DNA of 64,000 bases from Thermodesulfovibrio yellowstonii DSM 11347 (GCF_000020985.1 NC_011296.1:124001-188000), one strand, 5' to 3'. Counted from the stretch's first letter, positions 1 to 10,306 are shown. The notes: generated by a model not told the origin, from the letters alone. Made by a program: numbers and translations.

Positions 1-1
1 A

Positions 2-439
2 AGAAATAAAAAAATAGGGTTTGTTTTTCAACAATTTAATCTTCTTTCAAGAGCTACTGCTGTTGAGAATGTTGAACTTCCTCTTATTTATGCAGGAATT
101 CCTTTACGACAGAGAAAAGAAAAAGCTCTTGAGACTCTTTCATGGGTTGGACTTAAAGAGAGAGCAAATCATTATCCAAGACAATTAAGTGGTGGGCAAC
201 AACAAAAAGTAGCAATTGCCCGTGCTTTGGTTAATGGACCATCAATAATACTTGCTGATGAACCAACTGGAAATCTTGATTCTAAGGCAAGTATGGAAAT
301 AATGGAAATTTTTAAAAAACTTAATGAACAACAGGGATTAACAACAATTATTGTTACCCATGAACCAGATATAGCAGCTTTTGGTAAAAGACAGATAAGA
401 TTTCTTGATGGTAAAATTATAAGCGATACAACATCATGA
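2..439 (+). CDS. MacB-type ABC transporter ATP-binding protein (5' end outside window)
   Basis: This is the C-terminal two-thirds of an ABC ATPase whose P-loop lies before the window. The frame is open from base 2. It shows the Q-loop (FVFQQFNLL), the signature LSGGQQQ, Walker B (IILADEP) followed by a D-loop (GNLDS), and the switch histidine (VTHEP). The D-loop and signature spelling are those of the MacB/LolD/FtsE class of ATPases, which power lipoprotein release or tripartite efflux from the inner membrane. Its stop overlaps the start of the downstream permease by ATGA, so the two are translationally coupled and form one transporter. The exported substrate cannot be told from sequence. Confidence 0.93.
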   Translation, partial: RNKKIGFVFQQFNLLSRATAVENVELPLIYAGIPLRQRKEKALETLSWVGLKERANHYPRQLSGGQQQKVAIARALVNGPSIILADEPTGNLDSKASMEIMEIFKKLNEQQGLTTIIVTHEPDIAAFGKRQIRFLDGKIISDTTS

Positions 440-1665
440 TAGAGATTACATCCATAATTAATATTGCCTTGAGATCACTTATAGCTAATGCCATGAGGTC
501 TTTTCTTGCTACACTTGGAATTATTATAGGAGTTGGTGCTGTAGTAACAATGGTTGCAATCGGAACAGGTGCAAGTGAAAAAATTTCTGCTCAGATATCA
601 AGTATGGGAAGCAATTTAATTCTTATTCTTCCGGGAGCTACCACACAGGGTGGTATAAGAATGGGAGCAGGAACACAACAAACTCTTAAAATTGTAGATG
701 CCGAGGCAATCTCAAAGGAGTGTTCTCAAGTTTCCGCAGTAGCTCCTGTAATATCAGGCACAGCACAGGTTGTTTTTGGGAATCAGAACTGGTCAACTGC
801 TGTGCTTGGAACAACTCCTGATATGGCTATTGTTCGTGAGTGGGAAATTGTATCAGGAAGATTTTTAACAGAGCAGGATGTAAGAAGTGGAACAAAGGTT
901 GCTGTAATTGGACAGACTGTTAGTGAAAAGCTTTTCGGAGACCTTGATCCTACCGGAAAATTGATAAGAATAAAGAAAATACCTTTTGAGGTTGTGGGCG
1001 TTCTTGGCAAAAAAGGACAGTCTCCTACAGGACAGGATCAGGATGATATAATATATGTTCCTATTACAACAGCTCAGAGAACACTTTTTGGCAATGTTTT
1101 GCCTGGTAGAGTAAGATTAATTTATGCTAAGGCTGTATCTCTTGAGGCAATTCCTTTGGCAACAGAGCAAATACGAACGCTTCTAAGACAGAGACATAGA
1201 ATTGGACAGGGACAGGAAGATGATTTTACAGTCATGGACTTAACACAGATGTTAAAAACTGCTGAAGAGTCCACAAAAACCATGTCCGTCCTTCTTGGTG
1301 CAATTGCTTCTGTTTCTTTAATAGTAGGTGGAATAGGTATTATGAATATAATGCTTGTTTCGGTTACAGAAAGAACAAGAGAAATTGGAATAAGAATGGC
1401 AGTTGGAGCAAAACCAAAGGATATCAGAATGCAATTTCTTATAGAATCAGTTTTTTTAACCATGATAGGTGGAGTTGTCGGACTTCTTTTTGGAATTGGT
1501 GCTTCGTTAGTTGTATCTTCTATAATGCAATGGCCCGTAAGTATTTCATTGTTTTCAGCTTTGATAGCCTTTAGTTTTTCAGCTTTTGTAGGGATTTTTT
1601 TTGGTTTTTATCCTGCATATAAAGCATCTTCGCTTAATCCAATTGATGCATTAAGGTATGAATAA
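436..1665 (+). CDS. MacB-like ABC transporter permease (FtsX/MacB_PCD family)
   Basis: This 409-residue inner-membrane permease has the MacB topology. There is one transmembrane helix near residues 20-45, a periplasmic MacB_PCD domain at roughly 46-265, and three C-terminal helices (about 280-310, 330-360 and 370-395) making up the FtsX domain. The conserved [13 protein letters not shown] stretch between the second and third helices couples to the ATPase. It ends in the family-typical NPIDALRYE. The start overlaps the ATPase stop. Known relatives export macrolides, peptides or siderophores, or extract lipoproteins; no substrate can be assigned here. A MacA-type adaptor, if present, would lie upstream of the window. 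Confidence 0.93.
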   Translation: MIEITSIINIALRSLIANAMRSFLATLGIIIGVGAVVTMVAIGTGASEKISAQISSMGSNLILILPGATTQGGIRMGAGTQQTLKIVDAEAISKECSQVSAVAPVISGTAQVVFGNQNWSTAVLGTTPDMAIVREWEIVSGRFLTEQDVRSGTKVAVIGQTVSEKLFGDLDPTGKLIRIKKIPFEVVGVLGKKGQSPTGQDQDDIIYVPITTAQRTLFGNVLPGRVRLIYAKAVSLEAIPLATEQIRTLLRQRHRIGQGQEDDFTVMDLTQMLKTAEESTKTMSVLLGAIASVSLIVGGIGIMNIMLVSVTERTREIGIRMAVGAKPKDIRMQFLIESVFLTMIGGVVGLLFGIGASLVVSSIMQWPVSISLFSALIAFSFSAFVGIFFGFYPAYKASSLNPIDALRYE

Positions 1666-1685
1666 TCTGGTATAATAAAAAAATT

Positions 1686-1772
1686 GGAGGGGTGGCCGAG
1701 TGGTTTAAGGCGGCGGTCTTGAAAACCGCTGTAGGGGTAACTCTACCGGGGGTTCGAATCCCTCCCCCTCCG
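1686..1772 (+). tRNA. tRNA-Ser (anticodon TGA)
   Basis: This 87-nt cloverleaf has acceptor arm GGAGGGG (1686-1692) pairing with CCCCTCC (1765-1771) and discriminator G at 1772. The anticodon stem GCGGT/ACCGC (1713-1717/1725-1729) encloses loop CTTGAAA, with anticodon TGA at 1720-1722. The T arm contains GGTTCGAATCC. A long variable arm (GTAGGGGTAACTCTAC region) marks it as class II, agreeing with serine. The 3' CCA is not encoded, so it must be added after transcription. It reads UCA and probably other UCN codons. Confidence 0.97.
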
Positions 1773-1843
1773 TTTAAAAATAATTTGCCATAAATCTTCT
1801 GAAGCAGTAAATCTCCAATTGTTGTGGAAAAGGATATTTTCTA

Positions 1844-3211
1844 TCAGGGGTTTGGTTCAATTCCGTAAAATTTAATTTTTTCCCACAAAGCCTTTCGGCT
1901 TATGCCAAGTTTTTTTGCAGCTTCTGTTTTTTTCCATCCGCATTCCTGAAGAGCTTTTATTATCAGATTTTTTTCAAAGTTTTCAATGCATTCTTTAAGT
2001 GAAAAGTTACTTATAAAACATTTTTTTTGAAATGATGAAAGCGGGGAAAATTCTTCAGGAAGATGTTTAATATCAATCACTCCATCTTTTGAAAGAAGTA
2101 ACGCTCTTTCAATTGCATGTTTTAACTCTCTTACATTTCCAGGATAGTCGTAGGATAGCAATGCCTCATAAGCTGAAGGAGAAATAGTGATATTTTGTTT
2201 GCCATATTTTTCTGAAAAAATTTTTAAAAATTTTTCAATTAATACAGGAATATCTTCTTTTCTTTCTTTTAAAGGAGGAATTGCTATGGGCATTACATTT
2301 ATTCTGTAAAAGAGGTCTTCTCTGAATTTTTCAGCTTTTATTAACTCTTTAAGATTTTTACTTGTAGCATAAATACATCTTACATTAATTTTAATAGGCT
2401 CTTTACCTCCAAGACGATACACAATTCCATCCTCAATAACTCTTAGAAGTTTTGCCTGAAGACTGAGTGGCATATCTCCGATCTCATCAAAAAATATAGT
2501 TCCTCCGTTTGCAAGCTCAAATTTACCCTTTTTGGTTTCAGTTGCACCTGTAAAAGCACCTTTTTCATATCCAAAAAGTTCAGATTCAAAAAGAGTCTCA
2601 GGTATTGCAGCACAGTTTATTTTGATATATGGCTTTTCTTTCCTTAAGCTCTGTTTCTGAATTGCATTTGCAATGAGTTCTTTGCCAGTGCCGCTTTCAC
2701 CCTGAATTAAAACAGGCACATCTGTCTTAGCTACGGCATCAATTTTATCAAAAATTTCTTTCATAACAGAACTTGTAGAAACTATTCCCTCAAATTCATC
2801 TTTCTTCTTAACAAGCTCACTCAGATATTTTACTTCTTTTTCAAGAGTGCGGAATTTTAAGAATCTTTCTATTACCAAAAGAAGTTCCTCATTTGTAAAT
2901 GGTTTGGCAATGTAGTCAAAAGCGCCATCTTTTATTGCCTGAACAGCAGTTTTTACTTCGGCAAATGCTGTTATAATTATTACTCCAGTTTGTGGAGATA
3001 TTGTTTTTATATGTTTGAGTAAAGTAAGTCCATCAACTCCGGGAAGTTTAAGGTCAACAATTGCTATGTCAAATATTTCTGAATCAAGGATTGATAAAGC
3101 CTTTGCTCCATCATCGCAGGATGTTGCTTCATAGCCGTATGCTCTGAGAAAATGATTCATACCGAGTCTCATTGCAGGGTCATCTTCAACTATAATAATT
3201 TTTTCTTTCAT
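1844..3211 (-). CDS. Sigma-54-dependent response regulator (NtrC family)
   Basis: This 455-residue regulator has an N-terminal receiver with phospho-acceptor D53 (VDLKLPG). The central AAA+ domain has Walker A GESGTGKE, the sigma-54-contacting GAFTGA loop, and Walker B (TIFFDEIGD). A C-terminal Fis-type helix-turn-helix ([20 protein letters not shown]) binds DNA. It should activate RNA polymerase-sigma54 once phosphorylated. Its start overlaps the stop of the upstream kinase by ATGA, so the haem-c kinase is its likely partner. I looked for a -24/-12 promoter (TGGC-N8-TTGC) nearby and saw none, so the target genes are probably elsewhere. Confidence 0.95.
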   Translation of the reverse strand: MKEKIIIVEDDPAMRLGMNHFLRAYGYEATSCDDGAKALSILDSEIFDIAIVDLKLPGVDGLTLLKHIKTISPQTGVIIITAFAEVKTAVQAIKDGAFDYIAKPFTNEELLLVIERFLKFRTLEKEVKYLSELVKKKDEFEGIVSTSSVMKEIFDKIDAVAKTDVPVLIQGESGTGKELIANAIQKQSLRKEKPYIKINCAAIPETLFESELFGYEKGAFTGATETKKGKFELANGGTIFFDEIGDMPLSLQAKLLRVIEDGIVYRLGGKEPIKINVRCIYATSKNLKELIKAEKFREDLFYRINVMPIAIPPLKERKEDIPVLIEKFLKIFSEKYGKQNITISPSAYEALLSYDYPGNVRELKHAIERALLLSKDGVIDIKHLPEEFSPLSSFQKKCFISNFSLKECIENFEKNLIIKALQECGWKKTEAAKKLGISRKALWEKIKFYGIEPNP

Positions 3212-5142
3212 TTTACTGGCAATTCCACAGTAAAAGTAGTACCTGATGAAGAAGTTTTAACAAGAATTCTTCCACTATGTTGTTCTATAATAGATTTACT
3301 CACAGATAGTCCAAGACCTGTTCCCTGTCCAACTGGTTTTGTTGTAAAAAATGGGTCAAAAATTTTTGGTAATATATCATCAGGAATACCATTGCCTGTG
3401 TCAGTAAATGCAATATAACATTTTCCATTTTTCAGAAAACTCTCTATAGTTAGAACTCCTTCTTTTCCATCCATTGCCTGGATAGCATTAAGCACGATAT
3501 TTAAAAATACTTGTTCTATTTTATTTGAGTCAATCATGATTTCAGGAATCTCGTTAGATAGCTTTTTTATGACTTTAATCCCTTTTTTAGAGATAAGATA
3601 GTCAGTTAATTTTAAAACATTTTCTACAAGATTATTAACAGAGACAGCTGAAATTATAAGCTCTGTTTGTTTTGAAAAATCAAGAAGTTGTTTTATTATT
3701 TCCTGAATTTTTGTAAGTCCGTGATTTATAACCTCAACATGCATATTTTTTGTTTTTTCATCCATCTCAGTGTTAATCAAATTATTAAAACAAAGCCTTA
3801 TTCCACCAAGCGGATTATTGATTTCGTGAGCTAAACCTGCTGAAAGCTGTCCGATTGCTGCAAGTTTTTCTGTAATCCGCATCTGTTCTTCAATTTTTCT
3901 TTTCTCTGTAATATCTTTGACATAGTGAACTACTTTTATTACATTTTCTCTGTCATCAAAAATTGGATAAAGATGAATAAAATAGTGTCTTTGGTCTTCA
4001 CCTTCCCAGTATTCTGAAAACGGTTTTTTCGTGTCTATTACTTTCTTGAGAAAGTAGACAGGACATAGTTTGTCTGCATCAAGCTTTTCAATATCGCATT
4101 GTTCATTAAATACAGCAGCTCTGCCTTCTATCATCCATGTTCTATAGGCATGATTTGTCATCTCAACAGTACAATCAGGATTCACAAGTGCAAGAGGGTC
4201 TGTTATTCCTTCAAATATTGTCTGTAGAGTATCTGCATATTTTTTCGTAGCTTCCTGAGCATCATATAAATACTTTGCCATTTGATTAAATGAAAGAATT
4301 AAATCACCAATTTCATCTTTTGTTTTTACTTCAATGGTTTGATTTAGAGGTTCTGTTCCATTTACTATTCCTCTGAATAAAGAACTCAATCTTTTGAGTG
4401 GTTTAATGACAAAGCTCCAGAAAGCACCATGGAGAGTGACAAAAAGAAATAAAAGAGAGACAGCTCCAAAAAGAAATGTTGAAATAGCAACACCTTTTAT
4501 CTCTCCTAAGGTAGAAGCAATTGGAAGAGAGACTGATTCAATTCCCATGATATCGCCTTCTTTCCATGTAAAGTCCTTGGAACGAGGAAACATTTTAAGT
4601 AAAGCCTTAGGAGCGTTGTTAATCTTTCCATGACATATTAAACATCCTTTTTCAACAATAACAGGTTTTGCCATCACGAGTATTTCTTGCCCATTATATG
4701 TAATAATTCCACTCCATGATTCTTGAGTTTTATTTCTCTTAAAATACTCTATTAATTTGACATATAATGCATCAGCTTTATGTTCTGGATTAATAGGGTC
4801 TAAAGAAACTCTTTTATACATGTAATTTCCTATTTTATTGTTGAATCTTTTCATTACACTTAGCCTTACATGAGTTGTTGACATCCCTTCAACGATAAAT
4901 TCATCTTTTTTGCCAGTTTCATAAAGAAGTTTGAAAATCGCGGGTCTTAGTTCTTCTTTAACATAATTACCAAGTGCATCAATCTGTGTAATAATAATTC
5001 TTGTTTTTTCGTTTGCATCTTCTATTACTTTTTGTTTAAGGTGATAGTAAAGTAAAAAAGAAAACAATATACAGAAAGCCAAAATTATCAAAATGATTGA
5101 AAGCGTGAACTTTGTGCTTATTGAAAGATTTTTGGGTTTCAT
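3208..5142 (-). CDS. Membrane sensor histidine kinase with c-type haem sensor domain
   Basis: This is a 644-residue kinase. Transmembrane helix 1 (about 12-34) is followed by an extracytoplasmic domain holding one haem c attachment motif, CLICH (C167, C170, H171), in the style of the DUF3365/Tll0287-like sensor family. Helix 2 is at about 215-240, then HAMP (about 241-300), PAS (about 302-415), HisKA with H439 (GLAHEINNPLGG) and a C-terminal HATPase (DTGNGIPDD, GTGLGLSVSKSI). Covalent haem outside the membrane suggests sensing of redox state, O2, NO or CO. It is translationally coupled to the NtrC-type regulator. No Shine-Dalgarno is visible. TATAAT overlaps the ATG on the minus strand, so the true start or promoter is uncertain. 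Confidence 0.92.
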   Translation of the reverse strand: MKPKNLSISTKFTLSIILIILAFCILFSFLLYYHLKQKVIEDANEKTRIIITQIDALGNYVKEELRPAIFKLLYETGKKDEFIVEGMSTTHVRLSVMKRFNNKIGNYMYKRVSLDPINPEHKADALYVKLIEYFKRNKTQESWSGIITYNGQEILVMAKPVIVEKGCLICHGKINNAPKALLKMFPRSKDFTWKEGDIMGIESVSLPIASTLGEIKGVAISTFLFGAVSLLFLFVTLHGAFWSFVIKPLKRLSSLFRGIVNGTEPLNQTIEVKTKDEIGDLILSFNQMAKYLYDAQEATKKYADTLQTIFEGITDPLALVNPDCTVEMTNHAYRTWMIEGRAAVFNEQCDIEKLDADKLCPVYFLKKVIDTKKPFSEYWEGEDQRHYFIHLYPIFDDRENVIKVVHYVKDITEKRKIEEQMRITEKLAAIGQLSAGLAHEINNPLGGIRLCFNNLINTEMDEKTKNMHVEVINHGLTKIQEIIKQLLDFSKQTELIISAVSVNNLVENVLKLTDYLISKKGIKVIKKLSNEIPEIMIDSNKIEQVFLNIVLNAIQAMDGKEGVLTIESFLKNGKCYIAFTDTGNGIPDDILPKIFDPFFTTKPVGQGTGLGLSVSKSIIEQHSGRILVKTSSSGTTFTVELPVK

Positions 5143-5236
5143 TATAATTTAAATTTTAAAAGAGTTTAAACATTATCTGCAAATTTTTATAAAAATTTTT
5201 TAGTTTTTTAAAAAAACAGAAATATACCTTCATATG

Positions 5237-5265
5237 TAGTCAAAATTTTTTATTACGAGTATAAT
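5237..5265 (+). promoter_or_regulatory. Predicted sigma70-like promoter of sensor kinase 5275; near-leaderless
   Basis: A -35-like TAGTCA (5237-5242) and a perfect -10 TATAAT (5260-5265) are separated by 17 bp. The ATG at 5275 lies 9 nt after the -10 box, so the predicted transcript starts within a few bases of the start codon. No Shine-Dalgarno sequence is present in between. Confidence 0.5.
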
Positions 5266-5274
5266 TTAGTTAAG

Positions 5275-7161
5275 ATGGCAAAATTTATATTGAGTATTAA
5301 ATGGCTTTTTGTAATGGTAATATTTGTTCTTGTGACAGGCATATTAACAAGCAACTATCTATTTTCATACCACTTTTATAAAAAATTTTTTGACCACCAT
5401 ATTGATACAGTATCTGCTCTTTTTCAGAAGGGAACTGAAAATATAACAAAGCCTGTTGAAGTATTTTTATACAATGTTGAGGCTCTTGTATGTTGCAGAG
5501 TTTTAGATTTTAATGAAGTTGAAAAGACTAACAGATTTTTAATGGAGTTTATGAAAAAATATCCTTATGTTACTTCAATAAACTATGGAGACGGAAATGG
5601 GAATGGTTATCTTATCTTAAATGACAGGGGCAAATGGTTAAATAGAATTAAAAGAGTTGGAGATACAGAACATGTAGTTTGGAATACCTTGAATAATGAC
5701 GGCAAAATAATAAAAAAAATAAGAGTCAAAGATAACTATGATCCGAGAAAAACAGTTTGGTATAACCAGGCATTACACTCTAAGGATATTCAGTGGAGTA
5801 AAGAATATATATTCAGGACAACAAAAGACCCAGGAGTAACAGCTTCTTTAAAACTCTGTAGAAACTCAAAGCAAATTGTCGGTATTGATATAATGATTAA
5901 AGATTTATCTGTTCTTCTTAATAAAATAAAAGAAAATGTTCATCCTGAGACAAAGCTTTATCTACTTTCAAACGGAGACCATGTAATAGCTTATACTGAT
6001 GAAGTCCAGCCTGAACAAAGTAAAATTTATACTCTTGATGAGAAAAAATTTCCGTTACTTTTCAAAGCATTAAATTCAGGAGTAAACGCTTCCAATATCA
6101 CTTTCAATAATCAAAAATGGTTTGTAAATATTAAAAAATGGGAAAACAAAAATAGACAATATTCCCTTGTAGTATTGATTCCCCATGTTGCTATAACAAA
6201 AAGTCTCAGGCTTCATCTTTTCTATCAGTCCTTTTTTTCTTTATTGCTTACATTTTTTGTATTCCTGTATATTTCCCGAAGATATATAGAGCCTTTAATA
6301 GATATCTCAAAACAAATGCCAGAAATTGGATTTAAGAAAATATATCTTGAAAAACATTCTCAAAGAACAGATGAGATAGGATATTTAAGTAGAGCAATTT
6401 CAGATGTTTCAGTGCAAATATTGAAAGCAAAGGAGATTGAAAGAAAAATTCAGGAATCCAATCATTTTGAATCTGTCAGGCGTTCTCTTGGTGAAGCAGT
6501 GCACAGATTTAAAGATATTATTAATATTATTCAAGGATTTGCAACTCTTGCTCAACCAAAAGTTTCAAACGAGTTTGCAAAAAATGCTTTAGACCAGATA
6601 ATCAATGCATCAAAAAGAGCAATATATCTTACAAAAGAAATTTTAAATGTTACAGGTGAAAGAAAATATGAAATGAAAATTACTGATTTAAATTCAATTA
6701 TTCTTTCCATGAAGACAAAAATAGAAGTGTCTACAGAAGATTCCATAAAAATAGTTTATGAAATATTAAACACACCACTTCCTGTGAAGCTTGATATTGA
6801 AGCTTTTGATGAAGTTTTAATGAACTTAGTACTGAATGCTAAAGATGCGATGCCAGAAGGTGGAACATTGACAATAAAAACAAAAATAGCTTCTTTTTTG
6901 GATAAACAATTTGCTGTTTTATCTGTATCAGACACAGGAGTTGGTATGGATGAAGAAACAATAAAAAGAATATTTGAGCCATTTTTTACAACAAAAGGAG
7001 CTAAAGGAACAGGTCTTGGGCTTTCAATTGTTTATAAAATTATCAAAGACCACTCTGGATTTATTGAAGTGCAGAGTGAGATAGGGAAAGGAACAACCTT
7101 TAAAATTTATTTGCCCTTGATTAAAGATGTTGCGATGCTTACTGCTTCCTCTACTGAGTGA
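5275..7161 (+). CDS. Membrane sensor histidine kinase with Cache-like sensor
   Basis: This is a 628-residue kinase. Transmembrane helix 1 (about 8-32) precedes a long extracytoplasmic Cache-like domain (about 35-300, with the typical DPRKTVWYNQAL stretch). Helix 2 is at about 318-340 and leads into a HAMP-like linker (IEPLIDISKQM). A dimerisation segment has candidate phospho-acceptor H410 in EAVHRFKDI, close to the NtrB/HWE-like 'H-F-N' style rather than classic HExxxP. The HATPase (LVLNAKDAMPEGG, DTGVGMDEE, GTGLGLSIV) fills the C-terminus. No receiver is fused and no regulator is adjacent, so the partner is unknown. Its last 55 bp overlap the 3' end of the convergent LOG-like gene. Confidence 0.9.
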   Translation: MAKFILSIKWLFVMVIFVLVTGILTSNYLFSYHFYKKFFDHHIDTVSALFQKGTENITKPVEVFLYNVEALVCCRVLDFNEVEKTNRFLMEFMKKYPYVTSINYGDGNGNGYLILNDRGKWLNRIKRVGDTEHVVWNTLNNDGKIIKKIRVKDNYDPRKTVWYNQALHSKDIQWSKEYIFRTTKDPGVTASLKLCRNSKQIVGIDIMIKDLSVLLNKIKENVHPETKLYLLSNGDHVIAYTDEVQPEQSKIYTLDEKKFPLLFKALNSGVNASNITFNNQKWFVNIKKWENKNRQYSLVVLIPHVAITKSLRLHLFYQSFFSLLLTFFVFLYISRRYIEPLIDISKQMPEIGFKKIYLEKHSQRTDEIGYLSRAISDVSVQILKAKEIERKIQESNHFESVRRSLGEAVHRFKDIINIIQGFATLAQPKVSNEFAKNALDQIINASKRAIYLTKEILNVTGERKYEMKITDLNSIILSMKTKIEVSTEDSIKIVYEILNTPLPVKLDIEAFDEVLMNLVLNAKDAMPEGGTLTIKTKIASFLDKQFAVLSVSDTGVGMDEETIKRIFEPFFTTKGAKGTGLGLSIVYKIIKDHSGFIEVQSEIGKGTTFKIYLPLIKDVAMLTASSTE

Positions 7162-7559
7162 GACTCTATTATACCAGGGATATTCCATGTTTTTAATCCA
7201 ATTACTTTTTTACCAGTTTTTAATGCTAAAGCTATTTCACTGAGTGTTCCGTATCCTCCTCCTATGGCAATAAGAATATCAGATGCTCTAACTATCAAAC
7301 TATTTCTCATCTCTCCCATACCTGTTGGGATAGGAATTTTTACATATGGATTAGCATCTTTTTTTCTATCTGTTGGTAGTATTCCTACTGTAATTCCTCC
7401 ATTTATATAAGCTCCTCGGCACACAGCCTCCATTACTCCTCCTAACCCACCTGTAACAATAATAACGCCCTCTATCGCAAGAAGACGTCCTACCTCTTCT
7501 GCTGATTTTAAAAGTTCTTTATTTGCCTTACCTGCTCCGACAATACCAATGATTTTCAT
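7107..7559 (-). CDS. TIGR00725-type LOG/Rossmann-fold nucleotide-binding protein
   Basis: This 150-residue protein is a compact single-domain Rossmann fold. It has a glycine-rich start (IGIVGAGKA), TGGLGGVMEAVCRGA, and IGGGYGTLSEIALAL, which corresponds to the PGGxGTxxE signature of the lysine-decarboxylase-like/LOG superfamily. Short members of this type include molybdenum-cofactor carrier proteins, but no function can be fixed from sequence. It starts inside the mutS2 stop (ATGA overlap), so it is the last gene of the 10245-7107 minus-strand operon. It converges with the kinase gene with a 55-bp overlap. Confidence 0.85.
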   Translation of the reverse strand: MKIIGIVGAGKANKELLKSAEEVGRLLAIEGVIIVTGGLGGVMEAVCRGAYINGGITVGILPTDRKKDANPYVKIPIPTGMGEMRNSLIVRASDILIAIGGGYGTLSEIALALKTGKKVIGLKTWNIPGIIESHSVEEAVSIATSLIKGK

Positions 7560-9913
7560 TTCATCTCAATCACTGTTACAGCATCTCCACCTTCATCAGG
7601 ATTGCCTTTGCGGAAGCTTTTCACAGCAGGGTGGTCTTTTATATAGTCTCTTATAGCATCTCTCAAAATGCCCTTTCCTATGCCATGTAATATTATTCCT
7701 CTATTAGACTCACTAAATGACAGTTCATTTAAAAATCTTTCAACCAAGGGAAGAGCTTCATCAACTCTCATTCCTCTAATCTCAAGTTTTTTAGAAGGAT
7801 ATTCTTCTTTATAGTTTTCAATAGCTTTTTTATTTGTAACGCTGAAAATATCCAATCTTTTATTACTCTCTTGCTCCTCATGAAAAGACACTTTCTCAAG
7901 TTCTCTTAATTCTGCCTCAATCTGCGCGGTATCTGTCTGAATCTTTGCTCTACCATCTTCAATTATTAATATTTTACCTGAAAGATTTAAATTCCTGATT
8001 TTCACAATATCCCCAGGGTTTAATTCTTCCTGTTTTTTGGGTTCTTCAGAAATAAACTTTTTTGAGATATCAGATATTTTCTGGGATATCTCTCTAAGTT
8101 TTTTTCTGTCTGCTTTTTTGGCTTCTTCATAAAGAAAGTTAATCTCTTTTTTAAGTTTTGTTAGCATGGATTGAGCTTCTATTTTTGCCTGTTCAATGAT
8201 TTTTTTCTTATTTTCAGATGCGAAAACTAATTCTTTTTCCAGTCTGTTTTTCTCTGAATCCATAATATTTTTAATTTTTTCAATCTCTGCAAGTTTCGTT
8301 TCATATTCCTGTTTGTTTTTTTCAAGTTCTTTAATAAGTTCGTATATTTCTCTATCCTGAGTTCCTTTGAGTTCATATGCTCGTCTGATAAGATTTTCAG
8401 GAAACCCATACTTCTGAGCAACTTCAAGGGCATAGGAAGGAGTGAGACTACCAATGCTTAATTTATATAGCGGTGTCATGGTTTTTTCATCAAAAAGCAT
8501 TGAGGCTATTTCTATATTCTGCTGAGTGGCGGCAAAAATTTTAACTTTACTTAAATGAGTTGTTGCAAATGTAAGGGCTTCCCTATTTTTTAATTCTTCA
8601 AGTATTGCACAGGCTAAAGCAGAGCCTTCCTCAGGGTCTGTGTTTGTTCCTATTTCATCAAGTAGAATAAGGCTTTCTGAGTCAGCCTGCTCTATTATTT
8701 TTTTAAGAGTTATTATGTGTAATGCAAAGCTTGAAAGATGTTCTTCAATTGAGCCTTCATGATATAGGTCAACATATATGTTTTTTACAAAAGGAATTAT
8801 AGAAGATGGACTTGCTGGAATTGGAAGTCCTGAAATCGCCATTGCTGTTAGAAGTCCTATGGTTTTTATTGTTACAGTTTTACCCCCTGCGTTTGGACCT
8901 GTGATAACAAGAACTTTTTTATTCTTGAGTTCAAGATTGAGAGGAACCACCTGTTTTGAAAGCAGAAGAAGAGGATGTTTTGCATTAATCAAACTTATAT
9001 TGATTTCTCTTGTTAGTTGTGGTGCCTCTGCATTAAATTTTTGAGAAAACTTATATATAGAGAGCATTTTATCAAGATACACAAGCAAATTAAATTCCCT
9101 ATGAAGTGTTTCACTGATTTGATGAATTTCAAAGGATAATTCTTTTAAAATTTTGATTTCTTCCAGTCTCTGTTCAATTAAAAGTTCCTCAAGTTTTTTA
9201 GAAAAAGCTGTTATTTCAGCAGGTTCAATAAATGCTGTTTCTCCTGAACGGGAAACATCATGAACAACTCCTGGAATCTGTCCTTTTGAGTCCATTCTGA
9301 CAGGAATGACCCATCGGTTATTTCTTTTTGTAATAAATCTATCCTGAAGAAAAACCAGAACATTTGAACGATTAATTATTTCTTCAAGTTTTTGTTTTAT
9401 TTTCTCTTCAGTTAATTTAATCTGCTTTCTGATATATTTTAGAGTTGAAGAAGCTGTATCAAGAATATTACCTTCTTCATCAACTGTATTTTCAAGTCTT
9501 TCAAGAATATAGGGCTGTCCAATTGATAGATTAGTTTTGAGAATATTTTTTATTTTCTGGCTTAAAAAAGGAAAATTGAAAAACTCATCAATATATGAAG
9601 AAATTTTATCTAAAACTCTTAAAACCTTTAAAAACTGAGTTAATTCCGAGGGTTCAAAAAATGCTCCTTCTTTTTTAGCTTTTTCAATTAAATTAGCAAT
9701 ATCAGGAAAAGAAGATATTTGAAGTTGTCCCCCTGTGTCAAAATATCTTTTTATTTCTTCAAATTCTTTAAGAGAATTCTCGGCCGATGTAAACTCATCA
9801 AAAGGAAAAATTTGTTGAATAGCCTTTTTAGTAGCTTCTGAACCTGCAAACTCCTCTATCAATCCTAATATTTTGTAAAAATCTAACTCCTGAAGAGCTT
9901 TTTTTTCAATCAA
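7556..9913 (-). CDS. mutS2: Endonuclease MutS2
   Basis: This 785-residue MutS paralogue lacks the mismatch-recognition domain. It has MutS core/clamp helices (about 1-320), ATPase with Walker A ITGPNAGGKT and Walker B ILLDEIGTNTDPEEG, a long coiled-coil (about 500-640) and a C-terminal Smr nuclease domain (about 710-785). The Smr domain has the LEIRGMRVDEA and ILHGIGKG motifs. The family acts on branched recombination intermediates or stalled collided ribosomes; which applies here is unknown. The start overlaps the stop of the upstream YtxH gene by ATGA. The length is normal for the family. Confidence 0.96.
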   Translation of the reverse strand: MIEKKALQELDFYKILGLIEEFAGSEATKKAIQQIFPFDEFTSAENSLKEFEEIKRYFDTGGQLQISSFPDIANLIEKAKKEGAFFEPSELTQFLKVLRVLDKISSYIDEFFNFPFLSQKIKNILKTNLSIGQPYILERLENTVDEEGNILDTASSTLKYIRKQIKLTEEKIKQKLEEIINRSNVLVFLQDRFITKRNNRWVIPVRMDSKGQIPGVVHDVSRSGETAFIEPAEITAFSKKLEELLIEQRLEEIKILKELSFEIHQISETLHREFNLLVYLDKMLSIYKFSQKFNAEAPQLTREINISLINAKHPLLLLSKQVVPLNLELKNKKVLVITGPNAGGKTVTIKTIGLLTAMAISGLPIPASPSSIIPFVKNIYVDLYHEGSIEEHLSSFALHIITLKKIIEQADSESLILLDEIGTNTDPEEGSALACAILEELKNREALTFATTHLSKVKIFAATQQNIEIASMLFDEKTMTPLYKLSIGSLTPSYALEVAQKYGFPENLIRRAYELKGTQDREIYELIKELEKNKQEYETKLAEIEKIKNIMDSEKNRLEKELVFASENKKKIIEQAKIEAQSMLTKLKKEINFLYEEAKKADRKKLREISQKISDISKKFISEEPKKQEELNPGDIVKIRNLNLSGKILIIEDGRAKIQTDTAQIEAELRELEKVSFHEEQESNKRLDIFSVTNKKAIENYKEEYPSKKLEIRGMRVDEALPLVERFLNELSFSESNRGIILHGIGKGILRDAIRDYIKDHPAVKSFRKGNPDEGGDAVTVIEMK

Positions 9914-10245
9914 TCAAACTTCTCCAGAAGTCTTTTCTTTTTTTCATCAATTGTTTTTGAAAGTTTTTCAATCTGATTTAAAATTTCTTTTTTAGCATCT
10001 GAGCTTAATTCCTGACCACGTTCTTTAATATCTTTAACTTTCTCTTTTAGCATTTCTGAAAGCTCTTCAATTTCTTCGTAAAGTTCTTCTGCAGCTTTTA
10101 CTGTCTTTTTCTTAAGCTCCTTTGCTTTCTTTTTAATATCTTTTCTTGTTTCTTCTCCTGATTTTGGTGCATAAAGAAGTGATACTGCCGCGCCAATTAT
10201 TCCACCTATAAGAAATGCTACTAAAATTTTTCCTTCTTCTCTCAT
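9910..10245 (-). CDS. YtxH domain protein, small membrane-anchored coiled-coil
   Basis: This 111-residue protein has one N-terminal hydrophobic helix (about 8-24) ending in the YtxH hallmark LLYAPKSGEETR. The rest is an almost entirely charged Lys/Glu-rich coiled-coil (about 30-110). YtxH proteins are small envelope or stress-associated proteins of unclear function. A strong Shine-Dalgarno (AGGAGG, complement of 10250-10255) precedes the ATG. It is the first gene of the operon with mutS2 and the LOG-like gene and overlaps mutS2 by 4 nt. Confidence 0.85.
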   Translation of the reverse strand: MREEGKILVAFLIGGIIGAAVSLLYAPKSGEETRKDIKKKAKELKKKTVKAAEELYEEIEELSEMLKEKVKDIKERGQELSSDAKKEILNQIEKLSKTIDEKKKRLLEKFD

Positions 10246-10306
10246 TTTAAACCTCCTATTGATGAAATTTTTCGTTAAACTCTTTCTAATTTTACCACAT
10301 TTTACT

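Noticed and set aside
1122-1463. 113-codon open frame on the minus strand inside the MacB-like permease
   Set aside because: It is antisense to a clear gene, has no ribosome site and no recognisable domain; a by-product of codon use in the real frame.
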